Source of the DNA: Thermocrispum municipale DSM 44069
GTDB taxonomy: Bacteria; Actinomycetota; Actinomycetes; Mycobacteriales; Pseudonocardiaceae
Assembly: GCF_000427825.1 (NCBI RefSeq)
Contig: NZ_KE386593.1
Location: forward strand, 307,623 to 371,622
Direction: 5' to 3'
Length of the DNA stretch: 64,000 nt
The first letter of the stretch is position 1. The number at the start of each line of letters is the position of its first letter. Below the pieces are notes generated by a model that saw only the letters and a program-made list of their open reading frames with translations, was not told where the DNA came from and did no database searches. Position numbers and translations under genes: made by a program. Shown piece by piece: positions 19,516-28,790 of the stretch.

Positions 19516-20135
19516 GGCCTGTTGACGGCGGCGGGTCAAGGGACGAGATGGAAATCCCCCTCTCAGGTGATGTTGGCGTTCTTTCGGCGTGTCGACTTGA
19601 TCACGGGCCGCTGAGCGCTTCCAAAACGCCGTGTTTTCCCTGCTCCAGAGGCGTGTCGGCGCCTGCAGGCGTTGGGTATGCGGCGCGGTGTGGCTCGCGA
19701 TGGGTTTCCCAACGGCGTCGGGCCGCGGCGTGATCGGGTTCGCGTGGCAGTCGCTGTGGATGAACCGACCCTGCGGGGTGTGCTGAGCCGTCCGGACGGG
19801 TTGATTCCGGCGGCCCTCAGGAGCGGAGCCGCGGTCTCCGCGTCCCGTGCGCACCGCCGAGCGAGCGCACTGCGGGTGGCTGTTGCTGAATCTCGTGCGG
19901 GTCGCATCCGCGTTGGCCAAGGTTCCGGTGACGATCCGTCGACCGAGCCCCGCCGGTCTGAAGCCGCGCTTGGCGAGTAGCCCGCGAGCCGGCTCGGGGT
20001 GACCACTGGGGCGGTGGCCGCGAATTCGTCGTTCCGGATCGTCCGGGCCGCGAGCTTGCGGAGCGGGAATTCCTCGACCTGCACCGCCCCGCTCGGAAGC
20101 ACGCGAGTTGAACGTCCCCGGCTCGGCACCTCCCG
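19516..20135. other. Origin-proximal spacer without a supported gene
   Basis: About 620 bases. Several long frames are open on both strands, but their proteins are Arg/Pro/Ser-rich with no domain and look like GC-driven noise. The stretch adjoins the 45-bp repeats to its right. Confidence 0.4.
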
Positions 20136-20360
20136 GCGGGACACCGCTCCGGTCACCGTCGGCTTGGCACGGCCCAGCCGGCCGCCGCGTCCGAGGTGAA
20201 CTTGCCGCCCGGCATCTCCCTGGCGGCCGCCGCGTCGGACGTGGATCTCCCGGCCGGTGTCTTGCTGCCGGATGTCGCAACAGGGGTGAATGTCCCGCCC
20301 GGCATCGCTTGCCCCGCCACCGCACCGGTCGGGACGTTCCCGTCCCGCTGCGCGGTCGCC
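20136..20360 (+). repeat. Degenerate 45-bp tandem repeats
   Basis: Four clear units begin at 20181, 20226, 20271 and 20316, with a weaker one before. Units share the pattern GCCGCCGCGTC..G.GTG, then CTCCCGCCCGGCATC. In one frame they read as 15-residue units (VNLPPGISLAAAAS, VDLPAGVLLPDVAT, VNVPPGIACPATAP), and the minus strand is open too. Whether any of it is translated cannot be decided; no good start site was seen. Confidence 0.55.
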
Positions 20361-20448
20361 TGTCCTCCCGTGTTCCCACTCCCCGTCCCGAGCCGTCCGT
20401 GGGCGGCGAACTCGCTCGCGACGGCTGACCGCACCTACACTCCTCGCG

Positions 20449-20489
20449 TAACTGGTTAAACCGGTGTCAGAAACCGAATATAGTGGTTA
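20449..20489 (+). promoter_or_regulatory. Candidate operator/promoter of the CGNR gene
   Basis: TAACTGGTTA (20449-20458, palindromic but for the centre) is followed by AACCGGT and, 30 bases on, TAGTGGTTA. These TAAC/GTTA half-sites just before the start codon suggest autoregulation. Confidence 0.4.
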
Positions 20490-20490
20490 C

Positions 20491-21099
20491 ATGAATGCCG
20501 GCACAAGGATGGTCACCGGTGCGGATGGCCAGCGGTGGCTGTTCGATCCCGGCAGCTTGTGTTTGGAGCTGTTGTTGACCGGCGGCCCGGCTGAGTCCGG
20601 TCGGCCGGAGCTGCTGCGCACCCCCGCGGATCTCGTCGGATGGCTGACCGAGTCGCGGCTGGCGCGGACCGCGGAGGTTCACCGGCGCCAGGTCGATGTG
20701 CGGCCGTCGGAGCTACGGCGGATCAAGGAGCTGCGAGACATCGCGTGGCGCGTCATGACGACGCTCGCGCGTGGCGGCGACCCGGCGCCGGAGCAGCTGG
20801 AGGCGATCAACGACTACGCACAGGACTCGATTCACCCCGAACTCGAGCCGTCGACCCGAACGGTGCGATGGGCGCCGATGACCGGTGAGCAAGTGCTCGG
20901 CACCATCGCGCGCGATGCGATCGACGTGATCGGCGGAAGCGTGAGCCGGCTTCGGGAGTGTGCGGGTGAGGATTGTTCGCTGTTGTTCCTCGACACCTCG
21001 CGGCCGGGCAATCGGCGATGGTGCTCGATGCGGCGGTGTGGCAACAGAGAGAAGGTGCGAGCTTTCCGCTCGCGTACGCGGAATGACGATCCGCGTTGA
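20491..21099 (+). CDS. CGNR zinc-finger (ABATE domain) regulator
   Basis: A 202-aa protein from ATG 20491; GTG 20464 is in frame but lies in the operator-like region. Residues about 10-140 form the ABATE domain (DPGSLCLELLLTGG, then LRTPADLVGWLTESRL). The C-terminal zinc finger CAGEDCSLLFLDTSRPGNRR is followed by WCSMRRCGNREKVRAFR with all four Cys. CGNR proteins are thought to be DNA-binding stress or metabolism regulators. It lies on the plus strand, convergent with dnaA and inserted between oriC and dnaA, an unusual place. Its stop codon lies within a palindromic repeat. Confidence 0.85.
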   Translation: MNAGTRMVTGADGQRWLFDPGSLCLELLLTGGPAESGRPELLRTPADLVGWLTESRLARTAEVHRRQVDVRPSELRRIKELRDIAWRVMTTLARGGDPAPEQLEAINDYAQDSIHPELEPSTRTVRWAPMTGEQVLGTIARDAIDVIGGSVSRLRECAGEDCSLLFLDTSRPGNRRWCSMRRCGNREKVRAFRSRTRNDDPR

Positions 21100-21178
21100 C
21101 AGTATCTATATAGGGGTTCCGTACGAGCCCTATATAGATACTGTCAGGCGTACGTCGGTGACAGTACTTATATAGGGG
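21097..21178. repeat. Three copies of a 19-20 bp repeat, two as a perfect inverted pair
   Basis: TGACAGTATCTATATAGGG (21097-21115) and its exact complement (21128-21146) flank 12 bases. A third copy with two changes, TGACAGTACTTATATAGGGG, is direct at 21159-21178. The set fills the gap between the convergent ends of the CGNR gene and dnaA. It could act as a two-way terminator, but the third copy and the AT-rich core are more like a dispersed palindromic element or a binding-site array. Confidence 0.8.
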
Positions 21179-21201
21179 TGTCTGCGACGCGAACTCGACG
21201 T

Positions 21202-22752
21202 CTACTGGCGCGCGCGTTGCTTGATGCGACTGGTGAGTTCCTGGACCTGGTCGTAGATCCGGCGCCGCTCGGCCATCTCCTTACGGATCTTCTTGTCCGC
21301 GTACATGACCGTGGTGTGGTCGCGGCCGCCGAAAGCCTGACCGATCCGCGGCAGCGACATGTCGGTCAGCTCGCGGCACAGGTACATGGAGATCTGCCGG
21401 GCGGTGGCCAGTGCCTTGGTCTTGCCCGGGCCGCACAGGTCGTCGATGCTGACGTCGAAGTACTCCGCGGTGACGCCCATGATCGTCGACGCGGTGATCT
21501 CCGGCGCTTGCGAATCCGGGATCAGATCGCGCAGCACGATCTCCGCCAGGCCGACGTCGACCGGCTGCTGGTTCAGCGACGCGAACGCGGTCACCCTGAT
21601 CAGCGCACCCTCGAGCTCACGAATATTGGCTTCGATGCGGGCGGCGATGAACTCCAGCACCTCGCCGGGCACGTCCAACCGATCCTGTGCGGCCTTCTTG
21701 CGCAGGATGGCGATCCGGGTCTCCAGCTCCGGCGGCTGAATGTCGGTGATCAGACCCCACTCGAACCGGGTGCGCAGCCGGTCCTCCAGGGTCTCCAACC
21801 GCTTCGGCGGCCGGTCGGAGGAGACCACGATCTGCTTGTTCGCGTTGTGCAGCGTGTTGAAGGTGTGGAAGAACTCCTCCTGGGTACCTTCCTTGCCCTC
21901 CAGGAATTGAATGTCGTCGACCAGCAGGATGTCGATGTCGCGGTAGCGGCGTTGGAACGCGACCTTGCGGTCGTCCCGCAGCGAGTTGATGAAGTCGTTG
22001 GTGAATTCCTCGGTCGACACGTACCGCACCCGCATTCCCGGGAACAGTCGCTGTGCGTAGTGCCCGACCGCGTGCAGCAGGTGCGTCTTGCCGAGACCGG
22101 ACTCACCCCACACGAACAACGGGTTGTAGGCCCGCGACGGCGCTTCGGCCACCGCCACCGCCGCCGCGTGCGCGAACCGGTTCGACGCGCCGATGACGAA
22201 GGTGTCGAACGTGTACTTCTCGTTCAGCCGAGTCTTGGAGGTCTGTGGCTGCGCCGGAGCGGTGTAGGGCTGACCGGCCACCGGGCGACCGGAGAACGTC
22301 GGCCACATCTCGTGCACCGCGGCGAGTGCCTCGCCTTCTTCGTCGACCTCGGCTCCGTCGCCGTCGGCGTCCGACTCGGCAGGCACGGCACCGACCGCAT
22401 CGGCCGCCGGGTCACGGTAGGCGCGCGCACCGTTCCCGGGCGCCTGCGCCTCGGACACCGTGGACATGGCGGGAAGCCCCTCCCCGGCTTCCACCGTGTC
22501 GACCTTCACCGCAAGAGAGACCGGCCTGCCCAGCCTGCGCGACAGTGCGTCGGTGATCGGTTCGCGCAAGGCGCGCTCGATGGCTTCCTTGGCGAATTCG
22601 CTCGGTGCGGCGAGCAACGCGGTCCCATCGAGGAGACCGATCGGCCGGGTCACCCGCATCCACGCGCGCTGCTGTGGGGACAGCGTCCCGGCGGACAGCT
22701 CCCGAACGACCTGCTCCCAGACGACGCCCAGGTTGACCTGGTGCTCCGACAC
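21202..22752 (-). CDS. dnaA: Chromosomal replication initiator DnaA
   Basis: About 516 aa from GTG 22752 ([20 protein letters not shown]), preceded by GGGAG; ATG codons at 22767 and 22785 are alternatives. Domain I is at residues 1-90, followed by an acidic linker. The AAA+ domain has [15 protein letters not shown] (Walker A) and [10 protein letters not shown] (Walker B). The C-terminal DNA-binding domain has the signature [20 protein letters not shown]. It opens oriC in its ATP form. The promoter region holds two DnaA-like boxes, as expected for autoregulation. Confidence 0.99.
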   Translation of the reverse strand: MSEHQVNLGVVWEQVVRELSAGTLSPQQRAWMRVTRPIGLLDGTALLAAPSEFAKEAIERALREPITDALSRRLGRPVSLAVKVDTVEAGEGLPAMSTVSEAQAPGNGARAYRDPAADAVGAVPAESDADGDGAEVDEEGEALAAVHEMWPTFSGRPVAGQPYTAPAQPQTSKTRLNEKYTFDTFVIGASNRFAHAAAVAVAEAPSRAYNPLFVWGESGLGKTHLLHAVGHYAQRLFPGMRVRYVSTEEFTNDFINSLRDDRKVAFQRRYRDIDILLVDDIQFLEGKEGTQEEFFHTFNTLHNANKQIVVSSDRPPKRLETLEDRLRTRFEWGLITDIQPPELETRIAILRKKAAQDRLDVPGEVLEFIAARIEANIRELEGALIRVTAFASLNQQPVDVGLAEIVLRDLIPDSQAPEITASTIMGVTAEYFDVSIDDLCGPGKTKALATARQISMYLCRELTDMSLPRIGQAFGGRDHTTVMYADKKIRKEMAERRRIYDQVQELTSRIKQRARQ

Positions 22753-22841
22753 CTGTTCCGCTCCCATCCCCCGCCACGGCCGCATCGCGTGACCACGCTG
22801 CGGTCGGCTACGCTCTCCGCCGTGCTTCCACCCGATGGGCG

Positions 22842-22863
22842 GGTATCCACACGGTTATCCACA
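22842..22863 (+). promoter_or_regulatory. DnaA boxes in the dnaA promoter region
   Basis: GTATCCACA (22843-22851) and the perfect TTATCCACA (22855-22863) lie about 100 bases upstream of the dnaA start. Confidence 0.65.
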
Positions 22864-23242
22864 TCTGTGCACTAACGTACGACGGCCCGCAGCAGGCCGT
22901 GCCGCCGCCCCGACCTCAGCGTGTCCCGCGAAACGCTGCCCCGGGCGGTCCCCCGTTTCGAGCGCTAGGAGGGGCACGCTAACAAGGTCGAGCCGATGCC
23001 ACAAGGCTCCCATAGGGGCAAGGATTTCATCCTATTCGGCGTGTCGCGATTTGACTTCGGAACGTTGCACCTGGAGCGGTTAAGTGGGGGCGGTTGGCTG
23101 CACCGACAAGGCACTGCCGTACCCTCGTAACGTCTCCCGTCGGCATCGGGCGGTGTTCGCGTGCCCGGTTTACCGCCACAGAAGCGGTTCGCGTCGCCGG
23201 TTGGAGACAACACAGACTGACGACGATGCGGGAGAGACTGTC
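22864..23242. other. Divergent promoter region between dnaA and rpmH
   Basis: About 380 bases with no supported gene. It should contain the promoters of dnaA (left) and of the rpmH-rnpA-yidD-yidC-jag cluster (right). No pair of promoter boxes with good spacing was convincing. Confidence 0.45.
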
Positions 23243-23386
23243 GTGGCCAAGGGTAAGCGCACCTTCCAGCCGAACAACCGTCGGCGCGCACGTAAGCACG
23301 GGTTCCGCCTGCGGATGCGCACGCGCGCGGGTCGGGCCATTATTTCCGCCCGTCGCCGCAAGGGTCGCGAGCGGCTGACGGCCTGA
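23243..23386 (+). CDS. rpmH: 50S ribosomal protein L34
   Basis: A 47-aa basic protein from GTG 23243, with GGGAGA seven bases upstream. [20 protein letters not shown] is the canonical L34 start. It heads the conserved rpmH-rnpA-yidD-yidC cluster. Longer frames start upstream but are not typical of L34. Confidence 0.98.
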   Translation: MAKGKRTFQPNNRRRARKHGFRLRMRTRAGRAIISARRRKGRERLTA

Positions 23387-23402
23387 CGGCCGCCGGCATG
23401 CC

Positions 23403-23756
23403 GTGCTACCCCGGTCAGCGCGGGTCCGGCGCAGCGCGGACTTTCGGATGATCCTGCGCCGCGGCAGCAAGGCCGGACGGCGACGGCTTGTGGTGCACGC
23501 CGTGACGGACCTGCCGGACGAGCAGCCCAGGGCGGGTTTCGTGGTCAGCAAAGCGGTGGGCAACTCGGTGGTGCGACACCGGGTGGTCCGCCGCTTGCGG
23601 CATATCGTCGCGGCGCGCCTGGGAACGTTGCCGCCCGGTTGCGCGTTGGTCGTGCGAGCACTGCCCCCAGCTTCCTCGGCCACGAGTGCCGAACTGGCGT
23701 CGGATTTCGACGCCGCTTTGCGCAAGCTTCGCCTGGTTCAGGGCGAGCGGAGATGA
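23403..23756 (+). CDS. rnpA: Ribonuclease P protein component
   Basis: A 117-aa basic protein. The RNase P signature region reads [20 protein letters not shown], with [20 protein letters not shown] near the N-terminus. It binds RNase P RNA in tRNA 5' maturation. GTG start 16 bases after rpmH; it overlaps yidD by four bases. Confidence 0.97.
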   Translation: MLPRSARVRRSADFRMILRRGSKAGRRRLVVHAVTDLPDEQPRAGFVVSKAVGNSVVRHRVVRRLRHIVAARLGTLPPGCALVVRALPPASSATSAELASDFDAALRKLRLVQGERR

Positions 23757-24130
23757 CGGCGACGATGCAGGAATCGGATGTGGCGACCACTGAGCGTTCG
23801 CCATTGCCACGTCCGGGTCCGCTGGCGTTCGTCCTGTTGTTACCGATCCACCTGTACCGCAAGACAATCGGTCCGCTTCTGCCGCCGAGCTGCCGCTTCT
23901 ACCCAACATGCAGCACCTATGCGGTGGAGGCCATCACGCGTCATGGCGCGTTCGGCGGCTTGTACCTGACGGTGCGCAGGCTGCTTCGCTGCGGCCCATG
24001 GCATCCGGGCGGGATCGACGAAGTCCCGGAGCGGTTCCGGTGGCGGGCACCTCGACCTGACAGTGATAGGCCTGGAGAGTCAGCCGAGCCTGGCCGACCA
24101 CTCCGCCGCGACCGTACGACCCAGGAGTAA
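23753..24130 (+). CDS. yidD: Membrane protein insertion efficiency factor YidD
   Basis: A 125-aa protein from ATG 23753 (ATGA overlap with rnpA); ATG 23765 is an alternative. It carries [20 protein letters not shown] and the [13 protein letters not shown] motif of the family. The C-terminal 30 residues are charged and variable. It assists YidC. Confidence 0.95.
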   Translation: MTATMQESDVATTERSPLPRPGPLAFVLLLPIHLYRKTIGPLLPPSCRFYPTCSTYAVEAITRHGAFGGLYLTVRRLLRCGPWHPGGIDEVPERFRWRAPRPDSDRPGESAEPGRPLRRDRTTQE

Positions 24131-24135
24131 CCGCA

Positions 24136-25218
24136 GTGTTCGACTATCTCCTTTATTACCCGGTCACCTTCATCCTGTTCATCTGGCACAAGGTGTTCGG
24201 GATGATCTTCGGCGAGGCCCAGGCAATCTCCTGGGTGCTGGGCATCGTCTTCCTGACGTTCACCGTGCGGGCCATCCTGTACAAGCCCTTCGTCAGCCAG
24301 GTGCGGTCGATGAAGAAGATGCAGGAGTTCGCGCCGGAGATCAAGAAGATCCAGAAGCGCTACGCCAACGATCGCCAGCGTCAGGCCATGGCGATGCAGA
24401 AGCTGCAGCGCGAACACGGCGTCAACCCGCTCGGCGGCTGCCTGCCGATCCTGCTGCAGGTGCCGGTCTTCATCGGTCTGAACCACGTGCTGCGTGCGTT
24501 CGCGGTGCACGCGGAGAAGGGCTGGGGCAACTACACGTTCGGTCCCGAGGCCACGCAGCAGTACATGGATGCGAACCTGTTCGGTTCGAACCTTGGCCAG
24601 GCGATCTACAACACCGGCGTGATGGGGGTCAGTGGCGACGGGTTCCACTCGCCGGCCGTCCCGGTCGCGATCCCGTTGATGATCCTGGCGAGTGCGTTGA
24701 CGCACTTGACGGCGCGGCACTCGGTCGCCCGGCAGAACCCGGCCAACTCCACGCAGCAGACGGCGATCATGAACAAGCTGTCGTTGTACGTGTTCCCGAT
24801 CGGCCTGCTGGCCTTCGGTGCGTTCATTCCGATCGGCTTGCTCATCTACTTCCTGTCGAACAACGCGTGGACGCTGATGCAGCAGCGCGTGGTGTACCGC
24901 CGCATCGACCGTGAGGAAGAAGAGAAGAAGAAGGCGGCGGTGGAGAAGCGCAGCGCGCTCGCGCCGAAGCCGGGTCAGCGGCCTGCCCAGTCGAAGAAGA
25001 AGCCTGCGGGCCAGGCGAACCGCAAGAGCGGTCAGACCAGTGGCACGCAGAGCCCGGCGAACAAGACTCCGAAGCCGGGACAGAAGCCCGCGCAGAAACC
25101 CAAGTCGAGTGGGCAAGGCGGATCCGCGAACGGCAAGGCAACGCCGAACAAGACGCCTGCCGCCTCTGGTGGCGCGGCCGCGCCGGGCAAGAAGAAGTCC
25201 GGTCGCAAGAAGCGTTGA
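24136..25218 (+). CDS. yidC: Membrane protein insertase YidC
   Basis: A 360-aa protein. The core is typical of the Gram-positive YidC/Oxa1 type: first membrane segment near residue 10, the cytoplasmic hairpin KKMQEFAPEIKKIQKRYAND, then NPLGGCLPILLQVPVFIGLN and further segments to about residue 250. The C-terminal 110 residues are Lys/Pro/Ser/Ala-rich and would bind ribosomes. It inserts inner membrane proteins with or without SecYEG. Confidence 0.98.
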   Translation: MFDYLLYYPVTFILFIWHKVFGMIFGEAQAISWVLGIVFLTFTVRAILYKPFVSQVRSMKKMQEFAPEIKKIQKRYANDRQRQAMAMQKLQREHGVNPLGGCLPILLQVPVFIGLNHVLRAFAVHAEKGWGNYTFGPEATQQYMDANLFGSNLGQAIYNTGVMGVSGDGFHSPAVPVAIPLMILASALTHLTARHSVARQNPANSTQQTAIMNKLSLYVFPIGLLAFGAFIPIGLLIYFLSNNAWTLMQQRVVYRRIDREEEEKKKAAVEKRSALAPKPGQRPAQSKKKPAGQANRKSGQTSGTQSPANKTPKPGQKPAQKPKSSGQGGSANGKATPNKTPAASGGAAAPGKKKSGRKKR

Positions 25219-25274
25219 TCCGCACCCCAGGCATCGGCGCGCGTTGAGCGCGCAGGCAACAGAAGGAGACTCAC

Positions 25275-25844
25275 ATGTCTGAGACGGCGCAGCACCCCGT
25301 GGGTTCGCAAGAGGCGTCACCGGCCGACACCGGGTACGACACGACGGAAGCGGTGGACGAGGAGTACGAGATCGACGCCGAGGACCCGTTGGTGCGCGAG
25401 GGCGACATCGCGGGTGACTACCTGGAGCGGCTCCTCGATCTGTTGGACTACGACGGCGACATCGACTTGGACGTGGAAGCCGGCCGGGCGGTCGTCAGCA
25501 TCGACGGCGGAAAGGATCTCGGGAAGCTGGTGGGCTCCCGCGGTCAGGTGCTCGAGGCGTTGCAGGAACTGACCCGCTTGGCGGTCCAGCAGGAGACCGG
25601 GGTGCGCAGCCGGCTGATGCTGGACATCGCGGGATGGCGCGCGAACCGGCGCCGCGAATTGCGAGAGCTGGGGACGTCGGCGGCGGAGCGCGTGGCCAAG
25701 TCCGGCAAGCCGGTGCGGCTGCAACCGATGACGCCGTTCGAGCGCAAGGTGGTGCACGACGCGGTCGCGGCCATCGAAGGTGTGACGAGCGAGAGCGAGG
25801 GCGAGGAGCCACGTCGCCGGGTCGTGGTGATCCCCGAGGAGTGA
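25275..25844 (+). CDS. jag: Jag/KhpB-type KH-R3H RNA-binding protein
   Basis: A 189-aa protein with GAAGGAG nine bases before ATG. An acidic N-terminus is followed by a KH-like domain (ISIDGGKDLGKLVGSRGQVL) and an R3H domain (RLQPMTPFERKVVHDAVAAI). It is the usual gene between yidC and rsmG. KhpB relatives bind RNA and influence cell division and wall growth. Confidence 0.95.
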   Translation: MSETAQHPVGSQEASPADTGYDTTEAVDEEYEIDAEDPLVREGDIAGDYLERLLDLLDYDGDIDLDVEAGRAVVSIDGGKDLGKLVGSRGQVLEALQELTRLAVQQETGVRSRLMLDIAGWRANRRRELRELGTSAAERVAKSGKPVRLQPMTPFERKVVHDAVAAIEGVTSESEGEEPRRRVVVIPEE

Positions 25845-25861
25845 ACAACACCGAGGCATCG

Positions 25862-25905
25862 GAAGGGTGCGATCGCGATAGGCGCGGTCGCACCCTTCTT
25901 GTTTG
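25862..25905 (+). terminator. Intrinsic terminator after jag
   Basis: GAAGGGTGCGA (25862-25872) pairs with TCGCACCCTTC (25888-25898), followed by TTGTTTGT. It sits 18 bases after the jag stop. Confidence 0.8.
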
Positions 25906-25908
25906 TCG

Positions 25909-25932
25909 GTGTCGTTTCACGTGAAACGACAC
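25909..25932. promoter_or_regulatory. parS site 1
   Basis: Core GTTTCACGTGAAAC at 25914-25927 lies in a perfect 24-bp palindrome. It is a binding site for ParB in chromosome segregation. Confidence 0.9.
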
Positions 25933-26558
25933 GCGGGTCGCTCGGCGAATCCGATGGGTTGGGCAGCCCACGTACAGGACGCGCGCAAGCACCGCGAGAG
26001 TGCGAACCTTGGCCGGGCCGTTCGATCAGAGCGACACCTGGCCGCTTCGGGCCCACTCGGTCCAAGGCTCAGCGATAGCCGGTCTCGAGAGAACAAGCTC
26101 GGTGTTGGCATGGAAGGTGAATTCGCCGTAGCCGATCCGACATCTCATTGCACCGCGTTGTGAGGAGGGAGCCGCGGGGCCGAGAGCTGGTAGGTCGTCG
26201 ACCCACGGGACGCGAGCGCGCCGGAGGGGCCGCGACAACGACGGATCGGCGAACTGCCGCGGACTCAGACTCTGGTGCGCCACGCGGTCTCGTTGTGGCG
26301 ACCGCTGGCGTCGGCGCGGTTGGCGTGGTGCGTCGCCGGCCGCCGGTGGCCGGTTGTCGGATCCTGGCGTCGACGGATGTCCTGACCCGCCTGCACTCCG
26401 GTGTGTTCCGGTAGTGGGTGCCCCCTCGCCGCGGGGTTGCCGGCCTCATCAACGTCAGTTCGTTCGTGCCGAGAAGACCTCGTGCGCCGATTGCCAAGGC
26501 TCCGGCAGCATGTCCGGCGCTGCATGAAACAGTGGTGACTGAGCTTGTGCCTTTCCAG

Positions 26559-26572
26559 GTTTCACGTGAAAC
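26559..26572. promoter_or_regulatory. parS site 2
   Basis: A perfect GTTTCACGTGAAAC. Confidence 0.9.
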
Positions 26573-26640
26573 GAGCGTGGACGCGCGGATCGCCGTCGGC
26601 GTCCTTGGCCACCGCCCAGGCGGGGCCGACCCTCGGCGGG

Positions 26641-26654
26641 GTTTCACGTGAAAC
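26641..26654. promoter_or_regulatory. parS site 3
   Basis: A perfect GTTTCACGTGAAAC, 82 bases from site 2 and 50 bases upstream of rsmG. Confidence 0.9.
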
Positions 26655-26704
26655 CGAGGGGTGGTGCGGGCGAAAGGACGGATGCGTGATGCGAGGAGTC
26701 GTTC

Positions 26705-27394
26705 GTGACGGATGGAGCTACTGAGCCCGGTGTCGTGCCACCCGAGGCGCAGCAACTCTTCGGCGAGAACACCGAGTCGGCTGCTCGGTTCGTTGATCTG
26801 CTCGCGGAGCGCGGCGTCGAGCGGGGTGTGATCGGCCCGCGCGAGATCGACCGCCTGTGGGGCCGACACGTGCTCAACTCCGCAGTCCTTGCCGAGCTGA
26901 TTCCGGCCGAGGCGATAGTCGTCGACGTTGGTTCGGGCGGTGGCTTTCCCGGTGTGCCGCTCGCATTGGCGCGACCCGACATCGAGGTGACCCTCCTGGA
27001 GCCCATGGCTCGGCGCATCCAGTGGCTGACGGAGGTAGTTGACGAGCTCGGCCTGACGAATGTCGTCGTTGTGCGCGGGCGTGCCGAGGAGAAGGCGATC
27101 CGGACCCGGCTCGGCGAGGCGGACATCGTGACTGCCCGAGCCGTTGCCCCGCTCGCTCGGCTTGCCGAGTGGTGCCTGCCTCTGGTGCGGGCCGGCGGAC
27201 TGTTGTTGGCATTGAAGGGGGCCAGCGCAGCTGAAGAGGTTCAGCGCGATGCCTCCACGGTCAGGAAAGTCGGTGGAGAGAGCATCGACGTGGTGCAGTG
27301 CGGGGTTGACGTCGTCGAGACGCCAACCACGGTTGTAGTGATCGAAGCGGGGCCCAAGCCGAAGCGGACGCGGAGTCGTCGGCGCCGCCGCTAG
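26705..27394 (+). CDS. rsmG: 16S rRNA (guanine-527-N7) methyltransferase
   Basis: A 229-aa protein from GTG 26705 with GAGGAG upstream. The SAM-binding motif is VDVGSGGGFPGVPLALARPD, with LLEPMARRIQWL after it. The C-terminal KRTRSRRRRR tail is basic. It methylates G527 of 16S rRNA. Position before parA is conserved. Confidence 0.97.
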   Translation: MTDGATEPGVVPPEAQQLFGENTESAARFVDLLAERGVERGVIGPREIDRLWGRHVLNSAVLAELIPAEAIVVDVGSGGGFPGVPLALARPDIEVTLLEPMARRIQWLTEVVDELGLTNVVVVRGRAEEKAIRTRLGEADIVTARAVAPLARLAEWCLPLVRAGGLLLALKGASAAEEVQRDASTVRKVGGESIDVVQCGVDVVETPTTVVVIEAGPKPKRTRSRRRRR

Positions 27395-27692
27395 AAGTCG
27401 CCAGGCACTCCCGTGTCGTGGTGAGCGCTGGGCGATGGTTGCTCGAGGACCGAACCGGTGGTAACCGGGCCGTCGAGGGCCGAATCCATTTGCGGCCTAA
27501 GCGTTGCTCGAGACCAATCGAAGCCGATTGGGCCTCCTGCAAGTCGTGGCCCGTCCGGCGACAACTCATATCCGGGGGTGACGAGTGGTGACGCGAGCGG
27601 CGCCGTTAGTGTCGTAATTCCCACCGTTCCCTGGGGATTCTCGTGCACACGAGGGTCAGACCGGAGCGCCGCTCAAAAATCGGCCACCTCCC
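27395..27692. other. Intergenic region between rsmG and parA
   Basis: About 300 bases. No gene or clear terminator was recognised. Confidence 0.4.
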
Positions 27693-28790
27693 ATGCGACT
27701 ATTGATTGCGATGGACGAGGAGCTGGGTCGAGGGAGCGATGGTGTGCCTACCCGTGACGAAGTGAGGGATGTTCCACGTGAAACCGTGCACGTACGCAGT
27801 GCGGCCGCGGTCCCGGTCCAGTCGGAGAGCCAAACCAATACAGCGAGCGCGGGAGCTATTGGTGCCGGGGAGGTGCTGCGCCCGGTGAATGGCACATTCG
27901 CCGACCACAGCGGAGACTCCCCCGCGTGGACTCCAATCGCCGAGGAAGCGTTCACCGCAGCGCGCGTGCTGCACCCTCAAGAAGCGCTCCCTCGGCCGAG
28001 CCGCCGTCGCATCATGACGGTTGCCAACCAGAAAGGTGGCGTCGGGAAGACCACCAGCACGGTCAACCTCGCCGCTGCGCTCGCCCTGCACGGGTTGAAG
28101 GTTCTGGTCATCGATCTGGACCCGCAGGGCAATGCGAGCACCGCGCTCGGTGTCGAGCACCGGTCCGGAACTCCGTCCGTCTACGAGGTCTTGATCGGTG
28201 AGATGTCCATCCTCGACGCCACGAAGACCTCCGACCAGTCCCCCAATCTGCTCTGTGTGCCGGCGACCATCGACCTGGCCGGTGCGGAAATCGAGCTTGT
28301 CAGCATGGTGGCGCGCGAGTCTCGGCTCAAGGAAGCCCTGACCGACGAGGTGCTGAACGAACTGGGCGTCGACTACGTCTTCATCGACTGCCCCCCTTCG
28401 CTGGGTCTGCTCACGGTCAACGCTCTCGTGGGCGCGCACGAGGTGTTGATCCCGATCCAGTGCGAGTACTACGCCCTCGAAGGGCTCGGGCAGCTGCTGA
28501 GCAACATCGAGCTCGTCCAGGCACACCTCAACCCGACCCTGTCGCTGACCACGATCTTGCTGACGATGTACGACGGCCGAACCAAACTGGCCGACCAGGT
28601 GGCCGAGGAGGTGCGGCAGCACTTTGGTGAGGTGGTTTTGCGTACGATCATCCCGCGCAGTGTCAAAGTGTCCGAAGCGCCTGGCTTCGGTCAGACGGTG
28701 CTGACGTATGACCCGGGCTCGCGTGGCTCGATGAGTTACCTCGATGCGGCTCGTGAACTGGCCGAGCGGGGTGCGAAGGAGAGTCGATGA
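27693..28790 (+). CDS. parA: Chromosome partitioning ATPase ParA
   Basis: Up to 365 aa. The first 100 residues are a disordered extension; GTG 27744 with GGGAG upstream is a possible later start. The deviant Walker A motif is [20 protein letters not shown], with [10 protein letters not shown] and the Walker B region [14 protein letters not shown]. It positions ParB-parS complexes. The 5' coding part contains a parS-like sequence. It overlaps parB by ATGA. Confidence 0.97.
   Translation: MRLLIAMDEELGRGSDGVPTRDEVRDVPRETVHVRSAAAVPVQSESQTNTASAGAIGAGEVLRPVNGTFADHSGDSPAWTPIAEEAFTAARVLHPQEALPRPSRRRIMTVANQKGGVGKTTSTVNLAAALALHGLKVLVIDLDPQGNASTALGVEHRSGTPSVYEVLIGEMSILDATKTSDQSPNLLCVPATIDLAGAEIELVSMVARESRLKEALTDEVLNELGVDYVFIDCPPSLGLLTVNALVGAHEVLIPIQCEYYALEGLGQLLSNIELVQAHLNPTLSLTTILLTMYDGRTKLADQVAEEVRQHFGEVVLRTIIPRSVKVSEAPGFGQTVLTYDPGSRGSMSYLDAARELAERGAKESR
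27771..27784. promoter_or_regulatory. parS-like site within parA
   Basis: GTTCCACGTGAAAC, one base from the consensus, in the 5' part of parA (codons for DVPRETV). Confidence 0.7.

Larger units (their letters stand above)
25933..26704. other. Centromere-like region with no supported gene
   Basis: About 770 bases between jag and rsmG. The open frames here give low-complexity proteins without domains. Its recognisable content is two parS sites (26559-26572 and 26641-26654). Confidence 0.5.

Noticed and set aside
20181..20360. The 45-bp repeats as a CRISPR array
   Set aside because: The units are contiguous degenerate repeats with no unique spacers and no cas genes nearby.
19345..20379. A 344-codon frame on the minus strand across oriC and the repeats
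   Set aside because: The protein is Arg/Pro/Ser-rich without any domain, crosses the DnaA boxes and has no ribosome binding site. It fits open-frame noise in high-GC DNA.
21178..22875. A 565-codon plus-strand frame opposite dnaA
   Set aside because: Antisense shadow of dnaA.
26069..26869. A 266-codon minus-strand frame across parS sites into rsmG
   Set aside because: It overlaps the rsmG start, has low-complexity sequence and includes parS palindromes; no family resemblance.
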